From NCBI GenBank assembly GCA_028707415.1, contig JAQWBC010000001.1:1-33901 (forward strand): a DNA stretch of 33,901 bases. Reading direction: 5' to 3'. This DNA is from Candidatus Izemoplasmatales bacterium (GTDB lineage: Bacteria > Bacillota_I > Bacilli_A > Izemoplasmatales > Hujiaoplasmataceae). Shown here piece by piece: positions 17,801 through 26,069 of the stretch. Each line of letters starts with the position of its first letter. Within the stretch, counting starts at the first letter, position 1. Position numbers and translations under genes: made by a program. Under the pieces are notes generated by a model. The model ran no database searches. It had not been told where the DNA came from and saw only the letters and a list, made by a program, of their open reading frames with translations.

Positions 17801-18715
17801 TTGAATAAAATAATCGATGTCCATGGTTTAAAAAAAAGCTATGGTCCTGTAGCCGCTGTCAAAGGCGTGGATTTTTATGTTGAAAAGGGCAAGCTCTTTG
17901 CTTTTCTTGGCCCAAATGGTGCAGGAAAGACGACAACTATCAATATTCTCTGTACTTTATTATCAAAAGATCAGGGAGAAGTCATCATTGATGGACATAT
18001 CTTGGATTACGATGATAAGCTGATTCGTGAGGAAATCGGAATTGTGTTTCAAGAGAGTGTGCTTGATCCACTTTTGACGGTTCGGGAAAATTTAGAAGTT
18101 CGTGGTAGTTTTTATAGTATGAAAAAAAGCGATCTGAATCACGCCATCGACGAAGCAATGAGAACAACCGATATCACGGGAATCTCTAATCGACGTTTCG
18201 GAACCCTTTCGGGTGGGCAAAGACGAAGGACAGACATTGCCAGAGCGTTGATTCATCATCCCAAAATATTATTTTTGGACGAACCGACCACCGGACTCGA
18301 TCCCCAGACCCGAAAGACGGTTTGGAAAACTGTCGAAAACTTACAAAAAGAACAGGGAATGACTGTTTTTTTAACAACTCATTATATGGAGGAAGCGGGT
18401 CTAGCCGATTATGTTATTGTTATTGATGATGGTTTGATTGCCGCAAAAGGCACTCCCGCTGAACTAAAGGAAAAATACTCCTCCGATACCATTCAGATCA
18501 AACCCACTGATAGTCAAAATGCAAAATTGCTTTTGGAGCAAAATCAGATTGATTATCGAGAAATAAGTGATCTTCTAATCATCGATATTAAAAAGACAAT
18601 CGATGCTTTACCTATAATAAAACTACTTGAAGGAATGATTGTTTCTGTACAAATACTCAACGGAACGATGGACGATGCTTTCATCGGCATTATCGGGAAG
18701 GAGATCCGCGAATGA
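17801..18715 (+). CDS. ABC-2 type exporter, ATP-binding protein
   Basis: This is the cytosolic ATPase of an ABC-2 (DrrA/CcmA-like) exporter. The substrate cannot be told from sequence; relatives handle drugs, lipids or peptides. The 304-residue protein has Walker A GPNGAGKTT (37-45), Q-loop VFQES (about 84-88), signature LSGGQRRR (about 136-143), Walker B ILFLDEPTTGLD (about 155-166) and H-loop TTHYMEEA. A C-terminal extension typical of DrrA-like ATPases follows (SSDTIQIKP onward). The start is TTG 17801, with AAGGGGG at 17787-17793 upstream; no ATG lies nearby in frame. The stop overlaps the permease start as ATGA, so the two subunits are coupled. Confidence 0.93.
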   Translation: MNKIIDVHGLKKSYGPVAAVKGVDFYVEKGKLFAFLGPNGAGKTTTINILCTLLSKDQGEVIIDGHILDYDDKLIREEIGIVFQESVLDPLLTVRENLEVRGSFYSMKKSDLNHAIDEAMRTTDITGISNRRFGTLSGGQRRRTDIARALIHHPKILFLDEPTTGLDPQTRKTVWKTVENLQKEQGMTVFLTTHYMEEAGLADYVIVIDDGLIAAKGTPAELKEKYSSDTIQIKPTDSQNAKLLLEQNQIDYREISDLLIIDIKKTIDALPIIKLLEGMIVSVQILNGTMDDAFIGIIGKEIRE

Positions 18716-19584
18716 TTATTCAGTTGATTCTCAGAAATTTGCGCATCTATTTTCGCGATAAGGCAAGTGTTTTCTTTTCTTTACTTGGCGTGTTTGTAAT
18801 CATCGGCTTATATATTCTCTTTCTAAGAGATGCTGTTATTGGTAATTGGGATCAAACATTTCCAGGGATAGAATTTGTTATGGATTCATGGATTATGTCT
18901 GGGGTCGTTGCAGCAGCTTCGATTACTACGACTATGGGAGCTTTTGGGACAATGGTTGATGATACGGTTAAGAAAAACATTAAGGATTTTCAAGTGTCGC
19001 CAATCAAACGATGGCAATTGGTCTTAGGATACGTACTGAGCTCAGTTATTATTGGCATCATTATGAGCTTATTAACATTAGTGCTTGCGGAAATCTATAT
19101 TGTCGCCCAAGGTGGCGATTTACTTAGTTTTCCTGCTTTGATAAAAACGATTGGGTTAATCATCTTGTCAGTTGTCTCGAGTAGTGCAATAATTTTTTTC
19201 TTTGTATCATTTTTCAAGAGCCAGAACGCATTTGCTACCGCTTCGACTTTGATTGGGACACTCATTGGGTTTTTTATGGGGGTGTATTTTCCGATTGGAC
19301 AATTACCGGAAGGAGTCGGATATGCAATTAAAATCTTCCCACTCTCGCATTCCGGAGTTGTGTTGCGTCAAGTAATGATGGATGAAGCCATGAATAAAGT
19401 CTTTGCTGGGGTTGACGAGAGTGTCTTCAGTATCAGCACTTTTAAAGAAGATATGGGTATTGTTTTTAAATATGGCATGATTACATTCCCATTTTGGGCG
19501 CATTTGTTAGTGCTTTTAGGAACGGCTATGCTTTTCTTCCTATTGACGGTTTTGCGAATGTCAGCCCATAAAGCTAAAGAATAG
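18712..19584 (+). CDS. ABC-2 type exporter, membrane permease
   Basis: This is the membrane partner of the preceding ATPase. The 290-residue protein opens with MIIQLILRNLRIYFRDKASVFF, the amphipathic lead typical of ABC-2 permeases. About six hydrophobic segments follow, roughly at residues 20-40, 62-85, 102-125, 138-162, 175-195 and 258-282. A charged cytosolic stretch (DDTVKKNIKDFQVSPIKRWQ) sits after the second segment, where ABC-2 proteins contact the ATPase. The loop between the last two segments (about 205-255) is larger and probably extracellular. The complex likely works as a dimer of each subunit. Direction of transport is inferred from the family. Confidence 0.9.
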   Translation: MIIQLILRNLRIYFRDKASVFFSLLGVFVIIGLYILFLRDAVIGNWDQTFPGIEFVMDSWIMSGVVAAASITTTMGAFGTMVDDTVKKNIKDFQVSPIKRWQLVLGYVLSSVIIGIIMSLLTLVLAEIYIVAQGGDLLSFPALIKTIGLIILSVVSSSAIIFFFVSFFKSQNAFATASTLIGTLIGFFMGVYFPIGQLPEGVGYAIKIFPLSHSGVVLRQVMMDEAMNKVFAGVDESVFSISTFKEDMGIVFKYGMITFPFWAHLLVLLGTAMLFFLLTVLRMSAHKAKE

Positions 19585-19626
19585 ATACCGTTTTCATGCA
19601 AATAACTCTCTTTGAAACCGATTTTG

Positions 19627-19635
19627 TGATATAAT
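19627..19635 (+). promoter_or_regulatory. Extended -10 promoter element for rlmN
   Basis: TGATATAAT, with TATAAT at 19630-19635, lies 17 bases before GTG 19653. There is no matching -35 at the right spacing. Confidence 0.5.
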
Positions 19636-19652
19636 GTTTCTCGGTGATATTT

Positions 19653-20678
19653 GTGATAAATTTATATGGTTTTACCTTAGAAGAAATGCAAGATTTTTTG
19701 ACAACAAATAATTTTAAAAAATTTAATGCAGCGCAATTATTCGATTGGCTGTATCTCAAAAAAGCCCGATCTTTTCAAGCTATGTCCAATTTATCAAAAG
19801 AGTTGCGAACCTTTTTAGAAGCTGCTTGTGCTATTGATCTTTTGAAAGTTCAACAGCATCAACACTCAGATGATGGAACGCATAAATTTCTTTTCGAGTT
19901 ATTTGATGGTTATGCCATTGAAGCGGTACTCATGACCCATGATTATGGTTTAAGTCTATGTGTCTCAAGCCAAGTCGGATGTAATATGGGTTGTTCTTTT
20001 TGTGCTAGCGGCTTGAAGAAGAAAAACCGTAATTTAACTTCAGCGGAAATGGTGTCACAAGTTATGACGGCCGAAGATGCCATGGACGTTAAAATAACCC
20101 ATTTAGTTGTGATGGGTACGGGAGAACCTTTTGATAATTATGATAATGTCATTCGGTTTGTTAAGATCGTCAATGATTCGAAAGGATTAGCTATCGGTCA
20201 GCGACACATTACAATTTCGACTTGTGGAATTGTTCCCATGATAATTGCTTACGCTAACGAACCAATTAGGAGTAATCTCGCCGTTAGCTTGCACGCACCA
20301 AACGATGAGTTACGCAACCTGCTAATGCCAATCAATAAACGCTATCCGCTCAAGGAGATTATTGCCGCTTGCGATACTTATTTTGAAAAGACATCGCGAC
20401 GGATTACCTTTGAATATTTACTATTAAGCGGGGTCAACGATACCCTTACCCACGCCGATCAACTTTCTGATTTAATTCGCGGCCTTAACGCCTATGTAAA
20501 CTTGATTCCCTACAATCACGTTTCGGAGTTCCAATATGAACAAACTGATATGGTAAAAGCCATGCAGTTTTATGACCGGTTGACCAAACGCGGAATCACG
20601 GCAACGCTACGTAAAGAACAGGGTTCGGATATTGATGCTGCTTGTGGTCAACTGCGATTAAAATCTGATCAGAAGTAA
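19653..20678 (+). CDS. rlmN: Dual-specificity 23S rRNA / tRNA adenine C2-methyltransferase RlmN
   Basis: RlmN is a radical-SAM enzyme that makes 2-methyladenosine at A2503 of 23S rRNA and at A37 of some tRNAs. The iron-sulfur motif CNMGCSFC gives CX3CX2C. The two methyl-transfer cysteines are also present: one in LCVSSQVGC, seven residues before the cluster, and one in the C-terminal AACGQLR. GTGEPFDNYDNV and ISLHA-like SLHAPNDELR match the family. The start is probably GTG 19653, about 341 residues, because GGTGA at 19643-19647 lies 5 bases upstream; GTG 19644 is the alternative. In Bacillus, rlmN leads the prpC-prkC-rsgA cluster, but here pfkA follows. Confidence 0.97.
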   Translation: MINLYGFTLEEMQDFLTTNNFKKFNAAQLFDWLYLKKARSFQAMSNLSKELRTFLEAACAIDLLKVQQHQHSDDGTHKFLFELFDGYAIEAVLMTHDYGLSLCVSSQVGCNMGCSFCASGLKKKNRNLTSAEMVSQVMTAEDAMDVKITHLVVMGTGEPFDNYDNVIRFVKIVNDSKGLAIGQRHITISTCGIVPMIIAYANEPIRSNLAVSLHAPNDELRNLLMPINKRYPLKEIIAACDTYFEKTSRRITFEYLLLSGVNDTLTHADQLSDLIRGLNAYVNLIPYNHVSEFQYEQTDMVKAMQFYDRLTKRGITATLRKEQGSDIDAACGQLRLKSDQK

Positions 20679-20689
20679 ATAGATTTCAT

Positions 20690-20718
20690 TTGACATAACC
20701 ATCATATTTTGCTAGACT
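20690..20718 (+). promoter_or_regulatory. Promoter for pfkA
   Basis: A consensus -35 TTGACA (20690-20695) and a -10 TAGACT (20713-20718) have a 17-base spacer, 27 bases before the pfkA start. Confidence 0.7.
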
Positions 20719-20745
20719 ATGCATTGATTTTAAAAGGTGATTGAA

Positions 20746-21885
20746 ATGAGCGAAAAAATAAAAAAAATAGCCATCTTAACTGGTGGTGGCGATTGTTGCG
20801 GCATCAATGCTGCTATCCGATCAATTGTTCGAACGGCAATCGTTAAATATAATTATGAAGTCATTGGTTTTATCGGGGGATACTCCGGTCTTTATGCTGA
20901 TGAATATATTGAGATGACACTAAAAACGGTTTCCGGAATGTTCCATCAAGGTGGAACAATTCTCAAAAACTCTAATCGGGATAATTTATTTAGTTATCGC
21001 ATTAAAGATGAAAATGGTTGCTTTATTAAAAAAGATGTATCGGATGTCGCAATTGCCAATTTGAAGAGACACGAAATTGATGCTATTATCATCATTGGTG
21101 GTGACGGCACTCTGACTTCCGCCCGGGATTTCGCCCGAAAAGGGGTAAATGTTATCGGCGTTCCTAAAACAATTGATAACGATGTTCCCGGAACGGATAT
21201 CACATTTGGTTACCGGACTGCTCTCGATCATATTGTCAATGCCCTTGATGCTTTACATACAACGGCATATTCTCATAATCGTGTCATGATTTTGGAAGTC
21301 ATGGGTCGTAATGCGGGATGGTTGACACTCGAGGGAGGAATTGCCGGATCTGCCGATGCAATTTTAATTCCCGAGATTCCTTACGACATTCATAAGATTG
21401 CCAAGAAAATTATTGATCGATATAACTCAGGCAGTCAATTCTCGATTCTTTGTGTTTCGGAGGGGTCGCGGCCAATTGATGGTGATGTTACGGTTAAGAA
21501 AATCGTAGACGGAAGTCCTGACACCATTCGCTTAGGTGGAGCCGGCGAACAAGTTGCCCGGGCTTTAGAAATGATTGTTAGTCCAATAACGGGGCAGGAA
21601 ATGCGGTCAACGACTCTGGGATATATTCAAAGAGGTGGAGTGACGAATTGTTACGACCGAATCTTAAGCACTCGATACGGATCATATGCCGTTGATTTAG
21701 TTGAAAATGGTTTCTTTGGAAATATGGTTGCAATTCGTAACAATAAAATGACATATATTCCTATTGAAGAAGTAGTAGGATCAGGACTAATCGGAGAAAC
21801 CAGTCTTGGTGGCAAGCGTTTAGTTAATCCCCAAGGAGATTTAGTGACCGCTGCCAAAGGCATCGGTATCGTTTTTGGCGACTAA
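20746..21885 (+). CDS. pfkA: 6-phosphofructokinase, group III (PPi-type clade, probably ATP-using)
   Basis: This enzyme phosphorylates fructose 6-phosphate in glycolysis. From ATG 20746 it has about 379 residues, longer than the 320-residue Bacillus PfkA and typical of the mixed ATP/PPi clade. AAAAGGTGA at 20732-20740 is the ribosome site; the GTG at 20737 lies inside it. The phosphate-donor site reads GGDGT (Gly at E. coli position 104) and PKTIDND (Lys at position 124, catalytic Asp intact). Gly104 with Lys124 is reported for ATP-dependent members of this clade, while Asp104 with Lys124 marks PPi users, so ATP is the better guess. The N-terminal loop is GGGDCCG, with Cys where Pro is usual. 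MEVMGRNAGW-like and EGSRP sugar-binding motifs are present. The gene has its own promoter, which suits a highly expressed glycolytic enzyme. Confidence 0.94.
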   Translation: MSEKIKKIAILTGGGDCCGINAAIRSIVRTAIVKYNYEVIGFIGGYSGLYADEYIEMTLKTVSGMFHQGGTILKNSNRDNLFSYRIKDENGCFIKKDVSDVAIANLKRHEIDAIIIIGGDGTLTSARDFARKGVNVIGVPKTIDNDVPGTDITFGYRTALDHIVNALDALHTTAYSHNRVMILEVMGRNAGWLTLEGGIAGSADAILIPEIPYDIHKIAKKIIDRYNSGSQFSILCVSEGSRPIDGDVTVKKIVDGSPDTIRLGGAGEQVARALEMIVSPITGQEMRSTTLGYIQRGGVTNCYDRILSTRYGSYAVDLVENGFFGNMVAIRNNKMTYIPIEEVVGSGLIGETSLGGKRLVNPQGDLVTAAKGIGIVFGD

Positions 21886-21930
21886 CAAATTATAAAAACA
21901 AGATAATACATAACAAGGAGGAATATTCTT

Positions 21931-22470
21931 ATGGAACTCAAAGGCAGTAAAACCGAATTGAATTTAAAAAAGGCATTTGCTGGCGAAAGCGAGGCTCGGA
22001 CTAAGTATACTTTTTATTCGTCAGTCGCAAAAAAAGAAGGGCTTGAACAAATCGCTGAATTCTTTTTAGAAACAGCAGAAAACGAAAAAGAACACGCGAA
22101 AATCTGGTTTAAATTATTGCATGGCGGTCAGATTCCGACTACTGATGTTAATTTAGCGGATTGTATAGCAGGCGAAAATTATGAATGGACGGAAATGTAC
22201 AAAGAGTTTGCCGAAACAGCCAAAACCGAAGGTTTTACTAAAATCGCTTTTTTATTTGAAAATGTGGGTAATATTGAAAAGATGCATGAAGAAAGATATG
22301 CTAATCTTTTAGCAAGCATAAAAGCAAATCGGGTTTTTGAATCCGATAAAACCGAGTTTTGGTTCTGCTCAAATTGTGGGCATATTCATGTTGGAAAAAG
22401 ACCACCGGAGAAATGCCCAGTCTGCGATCATCCACAAGCATATTTCCGCAGGTATGTGAAAACTTACTAA
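21931..22470 (+). CDS. Rubrerythrin
   Basis: Rubrerythrin is a non-haem di-iron peroxidase that protects anaerobes from hydrogen peroxide. The 179-residue protein has the ferritin-like helices with both iron-binding Glu sets: GESEARTKY, then ENEKEHAKIW, and in the second half NIEKMHEERY. The C-terminal rubredoxin-like domain has CSNCGH (about residues 148-153) and CPVCDHP (about 165-171). AAGGAGG at 21915-21921 precedes the ATG. A strong terminator follows, so it may be transcribed alone or with pfkA. GATAAT at 21902-21907 is a possible -10, but I see no clear -35. It supports an anaerobic or microaerophilic lifestyle. Confidence 0.97.
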   Translation: MELKGSKTELNLKKAFAGESEARTKYTFYSSVAKKEGLEQIAEFFLETAENEKEHAKIWFKLLHGGQIPTTDVNLADCIAGENYEWTEMYKEFAETAKTEGFTKIAFLFENVGNIEKMHEERYANLLASIKANRVFESDKTEFWFCSNCGHIHVGKRPPEKCPVCDHPQAYFRRYVKTY

Positions 22471-22475
22471 AGAAT

Positions 22476-22501
22476 AGAAGACTCCGGTCTTCTTTTTTTT
22501 T
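22476..22501 (+). terminator. Intrinsic terminator after rubrerythrin (UCCG loop)
   Basis: The stem AGAAGAC (22476-22482) / GTCTTCT (22487-22493) closes a TCCG tetraloop of UNCG type and is followed by a run of eight T. Confidence 0.92.
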
Positions 22502-22553
22502 GCTTCATGAAGTATAATTAGAATAAATCTATTGCATATATGGAGGCGATTGT

Positions 22554-23421
22554 TTGACTCAGGGTAAGATCATCAAGTTAACCGGTGGGCTTTACACTGT
22601 CGTTGATGAAATAGGCAAGCAATTTGAGTTGCGTCCGATTGGTCTTTTTTCGTTATCATAATGTTCGTCCTAAAGTGGGAGACGATGTCATGTTTGATGT
22701 AGATGCAATCAAAGAAGTGCTTCCTCGACGCAACGAGATGATTCGACCGGCCATTGCTAATGTTGATTATATTTTAATCGTCAATTCCTGCAAACAACCG
22801 GACTTTAGTTTTTTATTATTGGATCGATTTTTGGCACTTATAGCAAAATCGGAAATTCCGGCGATCATCATTATTACAAAAACCGATTTAATGAACGCTT
22901 TGGAATTAAATATTCTTAAACAAAAATTGGCATATTATCAACGGTTCTGTCCGGTTTTTTATACCGCTTCTCTATCATTGCTTGGAATCGAAGCAATTAA
23001 AGATTTGATATATAAAAAAATTATTGTTTTATCTGGACAAACCGGAGCGGGAAAGAGTAGCATTCTCAACGCCATCGATCCGAAATTGAATCTTAAAACC
23101 GATACGATCTCAGTTGCATTGGGACGGGGAAAACACACTACCAGACATGTCGAACTAATCAATATTTGTGGCGGTTGGATTGCGGATACTCCGGGTTTTT
23201 CTAAATTGGATTTTGAGGGATTTGAGGCAAGGACTTTCAATACGCTTTACCCAGATTTTGTTCGTTTTCGTGATGAATGCCGCTTCAATGGATGTACCCA
23301 CACCAATGAGCCGGGATGTCGTGTCAAAGAATTAGTTCAGTCCAAAGATATATTGCCGGAACGTTATGAAAATTATCTCCGTTTATATGAAGAAATCAAA
23401 AGCCAAAAACCGATTTACTAG
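22554..23421 (+). CDS. rsgA: Ribosome small-subunit GTPase RsgA, with a one-base frameshift near the N-terminus
   Basis: RsgA is a circularly permuted GTPase that acts in late 30S subunit assembly. The N-terminal OB region is read from TTG 22554 (GGAGG at 22542-22546): MTQGKIIKLTGGLYTVV to RPIGLF, then stops at 22659. The rest of the gene continues in the next frame from CGT 22651 (RYHNVRPKVGDDV). Removing one T from the T6 run at 22645-22650 joins them into a normal 288-residue protein. The downstream part is intact: TKTD (G4), GQTGAGKSS (G1), TTRHVELI (G2), DTPGF (G3) and zinc ligands in CRFNGCTHTNEPGC. rpe follows immediately, as in Bacillus. The cause could be an assembly error, a real mutation or recoding. 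If the shift is real, a shortened product from an internal start such as ATG 22690 would lack the OB domain. Confidence 0.9.
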
Positions 23422-23432
23422 GAGGAGACGCC

Positions 23433-24074
23433 ATGATTATAGCACCATCATTTCTAACAGCCGATTTTGCCGACCTTGATTCGGAGATTAATTCCATTCA
23501 ATTTGCTAAATGGTTACACTTTGATGTTATGGATGGTCGATTTGTTCCTAAGTATACATATAATGAAGAAATCGTTAAACGAATCAAACGGATCAGTTCG
23601 CAGTTTTTTGATATTCATTTAATGATTGAAACTCCAGAGAAGGCGATTGTTGGCTATGCTAGTGCTGGGGCTGATTTAATTACTTTTCATCTTGAAGCAA
23701 CTAATAATAACACTGACAATCTAATCAAATTGGTAAAAAGCCTAAATGTTCAATGCGGAATCTCCATCAAACCAAAGACTTCTGTAGAAAATTTGGTTCC
23801 ATATCTTGCCGCTTTGGATTTAGTCTTGATTATGAGTGTTGAACCTGGTCAAGGTGGACAAAAATATATTTCTGAATCGACCAATAAAATCCAATTTTTA
23901 GCAAAATATCGTCGTATACACAAACTAAATTACAAAATTGAAGTTGACGGAGGAATAAACTTGGAAACCGCGAAGATCGTTCGTGAAGCGGGAGCTGATA
24001 TTATCGTCGTCGGTTCCTACATCTTCGGGAGAAAGGATCGAAAAGCCGCAATTAAGGAGTTGGAAAATGCCTAA
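23433..24074 (+). CDS. rpe: Ribulose-phosphate 3-epimerase
   Basis: Rpe interconverts ribulose 5-phosphate and xylulose 5-phosphate in the pentose phosphate pathway. The 213-residue TIM-barrel protein has all the signatures: IAPSFLTADF, HFDVMDGRFVP (metal-binding His and catalytic Asp), DIHLMIE, MSVEPGQGGQ, EVDGGIN (second catalytic Asp) and VVGSYIF phosphate-binding loop. The ribosome site AGGAGGAG starts at the last base of the rsgA stop, and the gene overlaps thiN by 8 bases. rsgA-rpe-thiN is a conserved Firmicutes trio, and the overlaps indicate one transcript. Confidence 0.97.
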   Translation: MIIAPSFLTADFADLDSEINSIQFAKWLHFDVMDGRFVPKYTYNEEIVKRIKRISSQFFDIHLMIETPEKAIVGYASAGADLITFHLEATNNNTDNLIKLVKSLNVQCGISIKPKTSVENLVPYLAALDLVLIMSVEPGQGGQKYISESTNKIQFLAKYRRIHKLNYKIEVDGGINLETAKIVREAGADIIVVGSYIFGRKDRKAAIKELENA

Positions 24075-24696
24075 AAATGTCAAAATATTCTGTGGCCCCA
24101 ATAATTACACTTTAAAAAGCGTATATTTTGAAGAATCAGAGGAATTCATAGTTGGCGTTGATTCTGGACTCGATTATTTAATTGAAAATGCTATGGTGAT
24201 TGATTTGGCGATTGGGGATTTCGATTCGGTAAATCCAGAATATCTCCAAAAGATAAAAACCGAAAGCAAACAAGTCATCGAATTAGAAAAAGCAAAGAAC
24301 ATGACTGATTTGACATATGCCGTTGATTATATCTACAATTCGATGGATTATGAAACAATGACGATTTTTGGGGGTATCGGGGGACGGATTGATCATCTTT
24401 TAGCCAACTTAAATATTCTCAAGAAATATGATGTCAAATTTTGTGATAATCGTACGGTAATGTATGCCTTAAAAAAAGGAAAGCATCATATTTCCAATTA
24501 TCACAAGTACATCTCATTTTTTGCCATCGAGGATTGTTATAATCTATCAATCAGGGGTTTCCGATATGAACTTGACAACTACTACTTGAGTACCAATGAT
24601 TCACTGTGTGTTTCTAATTCCGGGTCTGGTATCATCGAATTTTCCAAGGGTCGGATATTAGTTATCTCTACAGATGATCAATTTCAAGAGACCTAA
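24067..24696 (+). CDS. thiN: Thiamine pyrophosphokinase
   Basis: ThiN makes the cofactor thiamine diphosphate from thiamine and ATP. From ATG 24067 it has 209 residues. AAGGAG at 24054-24059 lies 7 bases upstream inside rpe, and the longer frame from 23983 is rpe sequence in another frame. Motifs are VDSGLDYL, the acidic GDFDS, KNMTDLTYA and the nucleotide-binding GGIGGRIDHLLANL near residues 108-121. The C-terminal beta domain (DSLCVSNSGSGIIEFSKG) is typical. No thiamine biosynthesis genes are nearby, which fits salvage of imported thiamine, but transport genes are not in the window. Confidence 0.95.
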   Translation: MPKNVKIFCGPNNYTLKSVYFEESEEFIVGVDSGLDYLIENAMVIDLAIGDFDSVNPEYLQKIKTESKQVIELEKAKNMTDLTYAVDYIYNSMDYETMTIFGGIGGRIDHLLANLNILKKYDVKFCDNRTVMYALKKGKHHISNYHKYISFFAIEDCYNLSIRGFRYELDNYYLSTNDSLCVSNSGSGIIEFSKGRILVISTDDQFQET

Positions 24697-24731
24697 TCAC
24701 ATATTTTCACTAAAAACACGCAAACCAGAGT

Positions 24732-24737
24732 TATAAT
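24732..24737 (+). promoter_or_regulatory. Candidate -10 element for the protease pair
   Basis: A perfect TATAAT lies 30 bases before ATG 24768. A -35 is not clear. It would separate the protease genes from the rsgA-rpe-thiN transcript. Confidence 0.45.
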
Positions 24738-24767
24738 ATTTACATTCTGTCTATGAGGTGAATATCA

Positions 24768-26057
24768 ATGAAAAAACATTTAGTCTTGATTGTGATTGCT
24801 ATTATGGTTTTAGGGTTATGGGGCTGTGATTTTTTTACATCCTATGTGACCGTCCCTTTGACAACGGGTGAAACGACAGAAGAAGTAACAACGACATCGG
24901 GGGTAATATCTATTGATATTGATGCGGTGATTTCTGAACTTTATAATCGAATCTATATTGATTTGTACGATGATGTTCGCGCTGAAGTTATTGATGACCT
25001 GTCGCAAGAACGGTTTGATGCCATATATGCACAAGTAATTGCAGATGTCGTCGCCAAGATCGATGCTGATCAAATCGAAATTTCTGTCCAATCGATTGTG
25101 GAACAGATCTTTTTGGTTGCTTCCGAGAAAAGTGCCGCCGTCATCGGTGTATCGAACTATACTGCCACTAATGTTTTGCAATCATTTGGATCGGGGATAA
25201 TATACAAACACACTGGCGATACCTACTTTGTTGTAACGAATAATCACGTTGTTGAAGACGGAACGTATTTTGAAATTGAATTCGCTGACGGAACCACAAT
25301 TGAAGCTCATCTGAAAGGCGTCGATGATCTTGTCGATGTAGCGGTTTTATATTTCACTTCTGCTGAAGAACTTCCAGTTGCGTCGTTTGGCGATTCTGAA
25401 ACCGTCAATAAGGGCGATGTTATTTTAGCGGTTGGCAATCCCAGCAGTTATGATTTTTATAATTCGATGACGTTGGGAATCGTCTCCGGAATCGATCGCT
25501 ATTTTGATATCGATTCGGATAATATTAAAGATATGTTTGTCAATTATATTCAGCATGATGCCGCCATCAATGCGGGAAATAGTGGTGGAGCATTATTTAA
25601 TCTAAATGGTGAAGTCATTGGCATCAATGTTATTAAAATTGCTTCTGTGGAAATCGAGGGCATGGGTTTTGCCATCCCGAGTAATTTGGTTGAAGCGATT
25701 TGCGAAGATATCGAATTATACGGAATATCCAAGCAAAAGCCGGTCTTAGGCATTACCTTTTATGATATTGATACTGTTGGTGTTGACGTTTTATACACGG
25801 AAATCGGCATCGTGATTCCCGATGGTATTGAATATGGCTTCTATGTAAGTGTCGTTAAAGATGGATCGACCATGGATGGAATTGCTCTAGAGGGCGATAT
25901 AATTTTACAGATTGGTGATATTGTCATCTCCAACTTGTCAGAGTATGTCGAAGCCTTCTCTAAATACCGGGTGGACGATGTCATCACTGTTGTTTTGTAC
26001 CGAGACGGCGAAACACTGACTTTTGAAAATGTCGTTTTGAAGCCAAAGTCATGGTAG
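24768..26057 (+). CDS. HtrA/DegP-like serine protease, lipoprotein with PDZ domain
   Basis: This is a membrane-anchored trypsin-like protease, probably for quality control of exported proteins. The 429-residue protein begins with a signal peptide and a lipobox-like LWGC (Cys20; Trp at -2 is unusual). A Thr-rich linker (about 31-45) and an acidic, Tyr/Ile-rich helical stalk (about 50-125) come next. The protease domain has a full catalytic triad: His160 in VTNNHVVE, Asp190 in DLVDVAVL and Ser272 in AGNSGGALFN. One PDZ domain spans about 335-425 (DGIALEGDIILQIGD). GAGGTG at 24755-24760 is the ribosome site. A paralogue follows after 12 bases. The htrA symbol is withheld because orthology to a specific HtrA is unclear. 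Confidence 0.92.
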   Translation: MKKHLVLIVIAIMVLGLWGCDFFTSYVTVPLTTGETTEEVTTTSGVISIDIDAVISELYNRIYIDLYDDVRAEVIDDLSQERFDAIYAQVIADVVAKIDADQIEISVQSIVEQIFLVASEKSAAVIGVSNYTATNVLQSFGSGIIYKHTGDTYFVVTNNHVVEDGTYFEIEFADGTTIEAHLKGVDDLVDVAVLYFTSAEELPVASFGDSETVNKGDVILAVGNPSSYDFYNSMTLGIVSGIDRYFDIDSDNIKDMFVNYIQHDAAINAGNSGGALFNLNGEVIGINVIKIASVEIEGMGFAIPSNLVEAICEDIELYGISKQKPVLGITFYDIDTVGVDVLYTEIGIVIPDGIEYGFYVSVVKDGSTMDGIALEGDIILQIGDIVISNLSEYVEAFSKYRVDDVITVVLYRDGETLTFENVVLKPKSW

Positions 26058-26069
26058 GAGGATGTTAAT

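Noticed and set aside
23983..24066. Longer thiN start at 23983
   Set aside because: It overlaps rpe by about 90 bases in another frame; ATG 24067 with AAGGAG upstream gives a normal ThiN.
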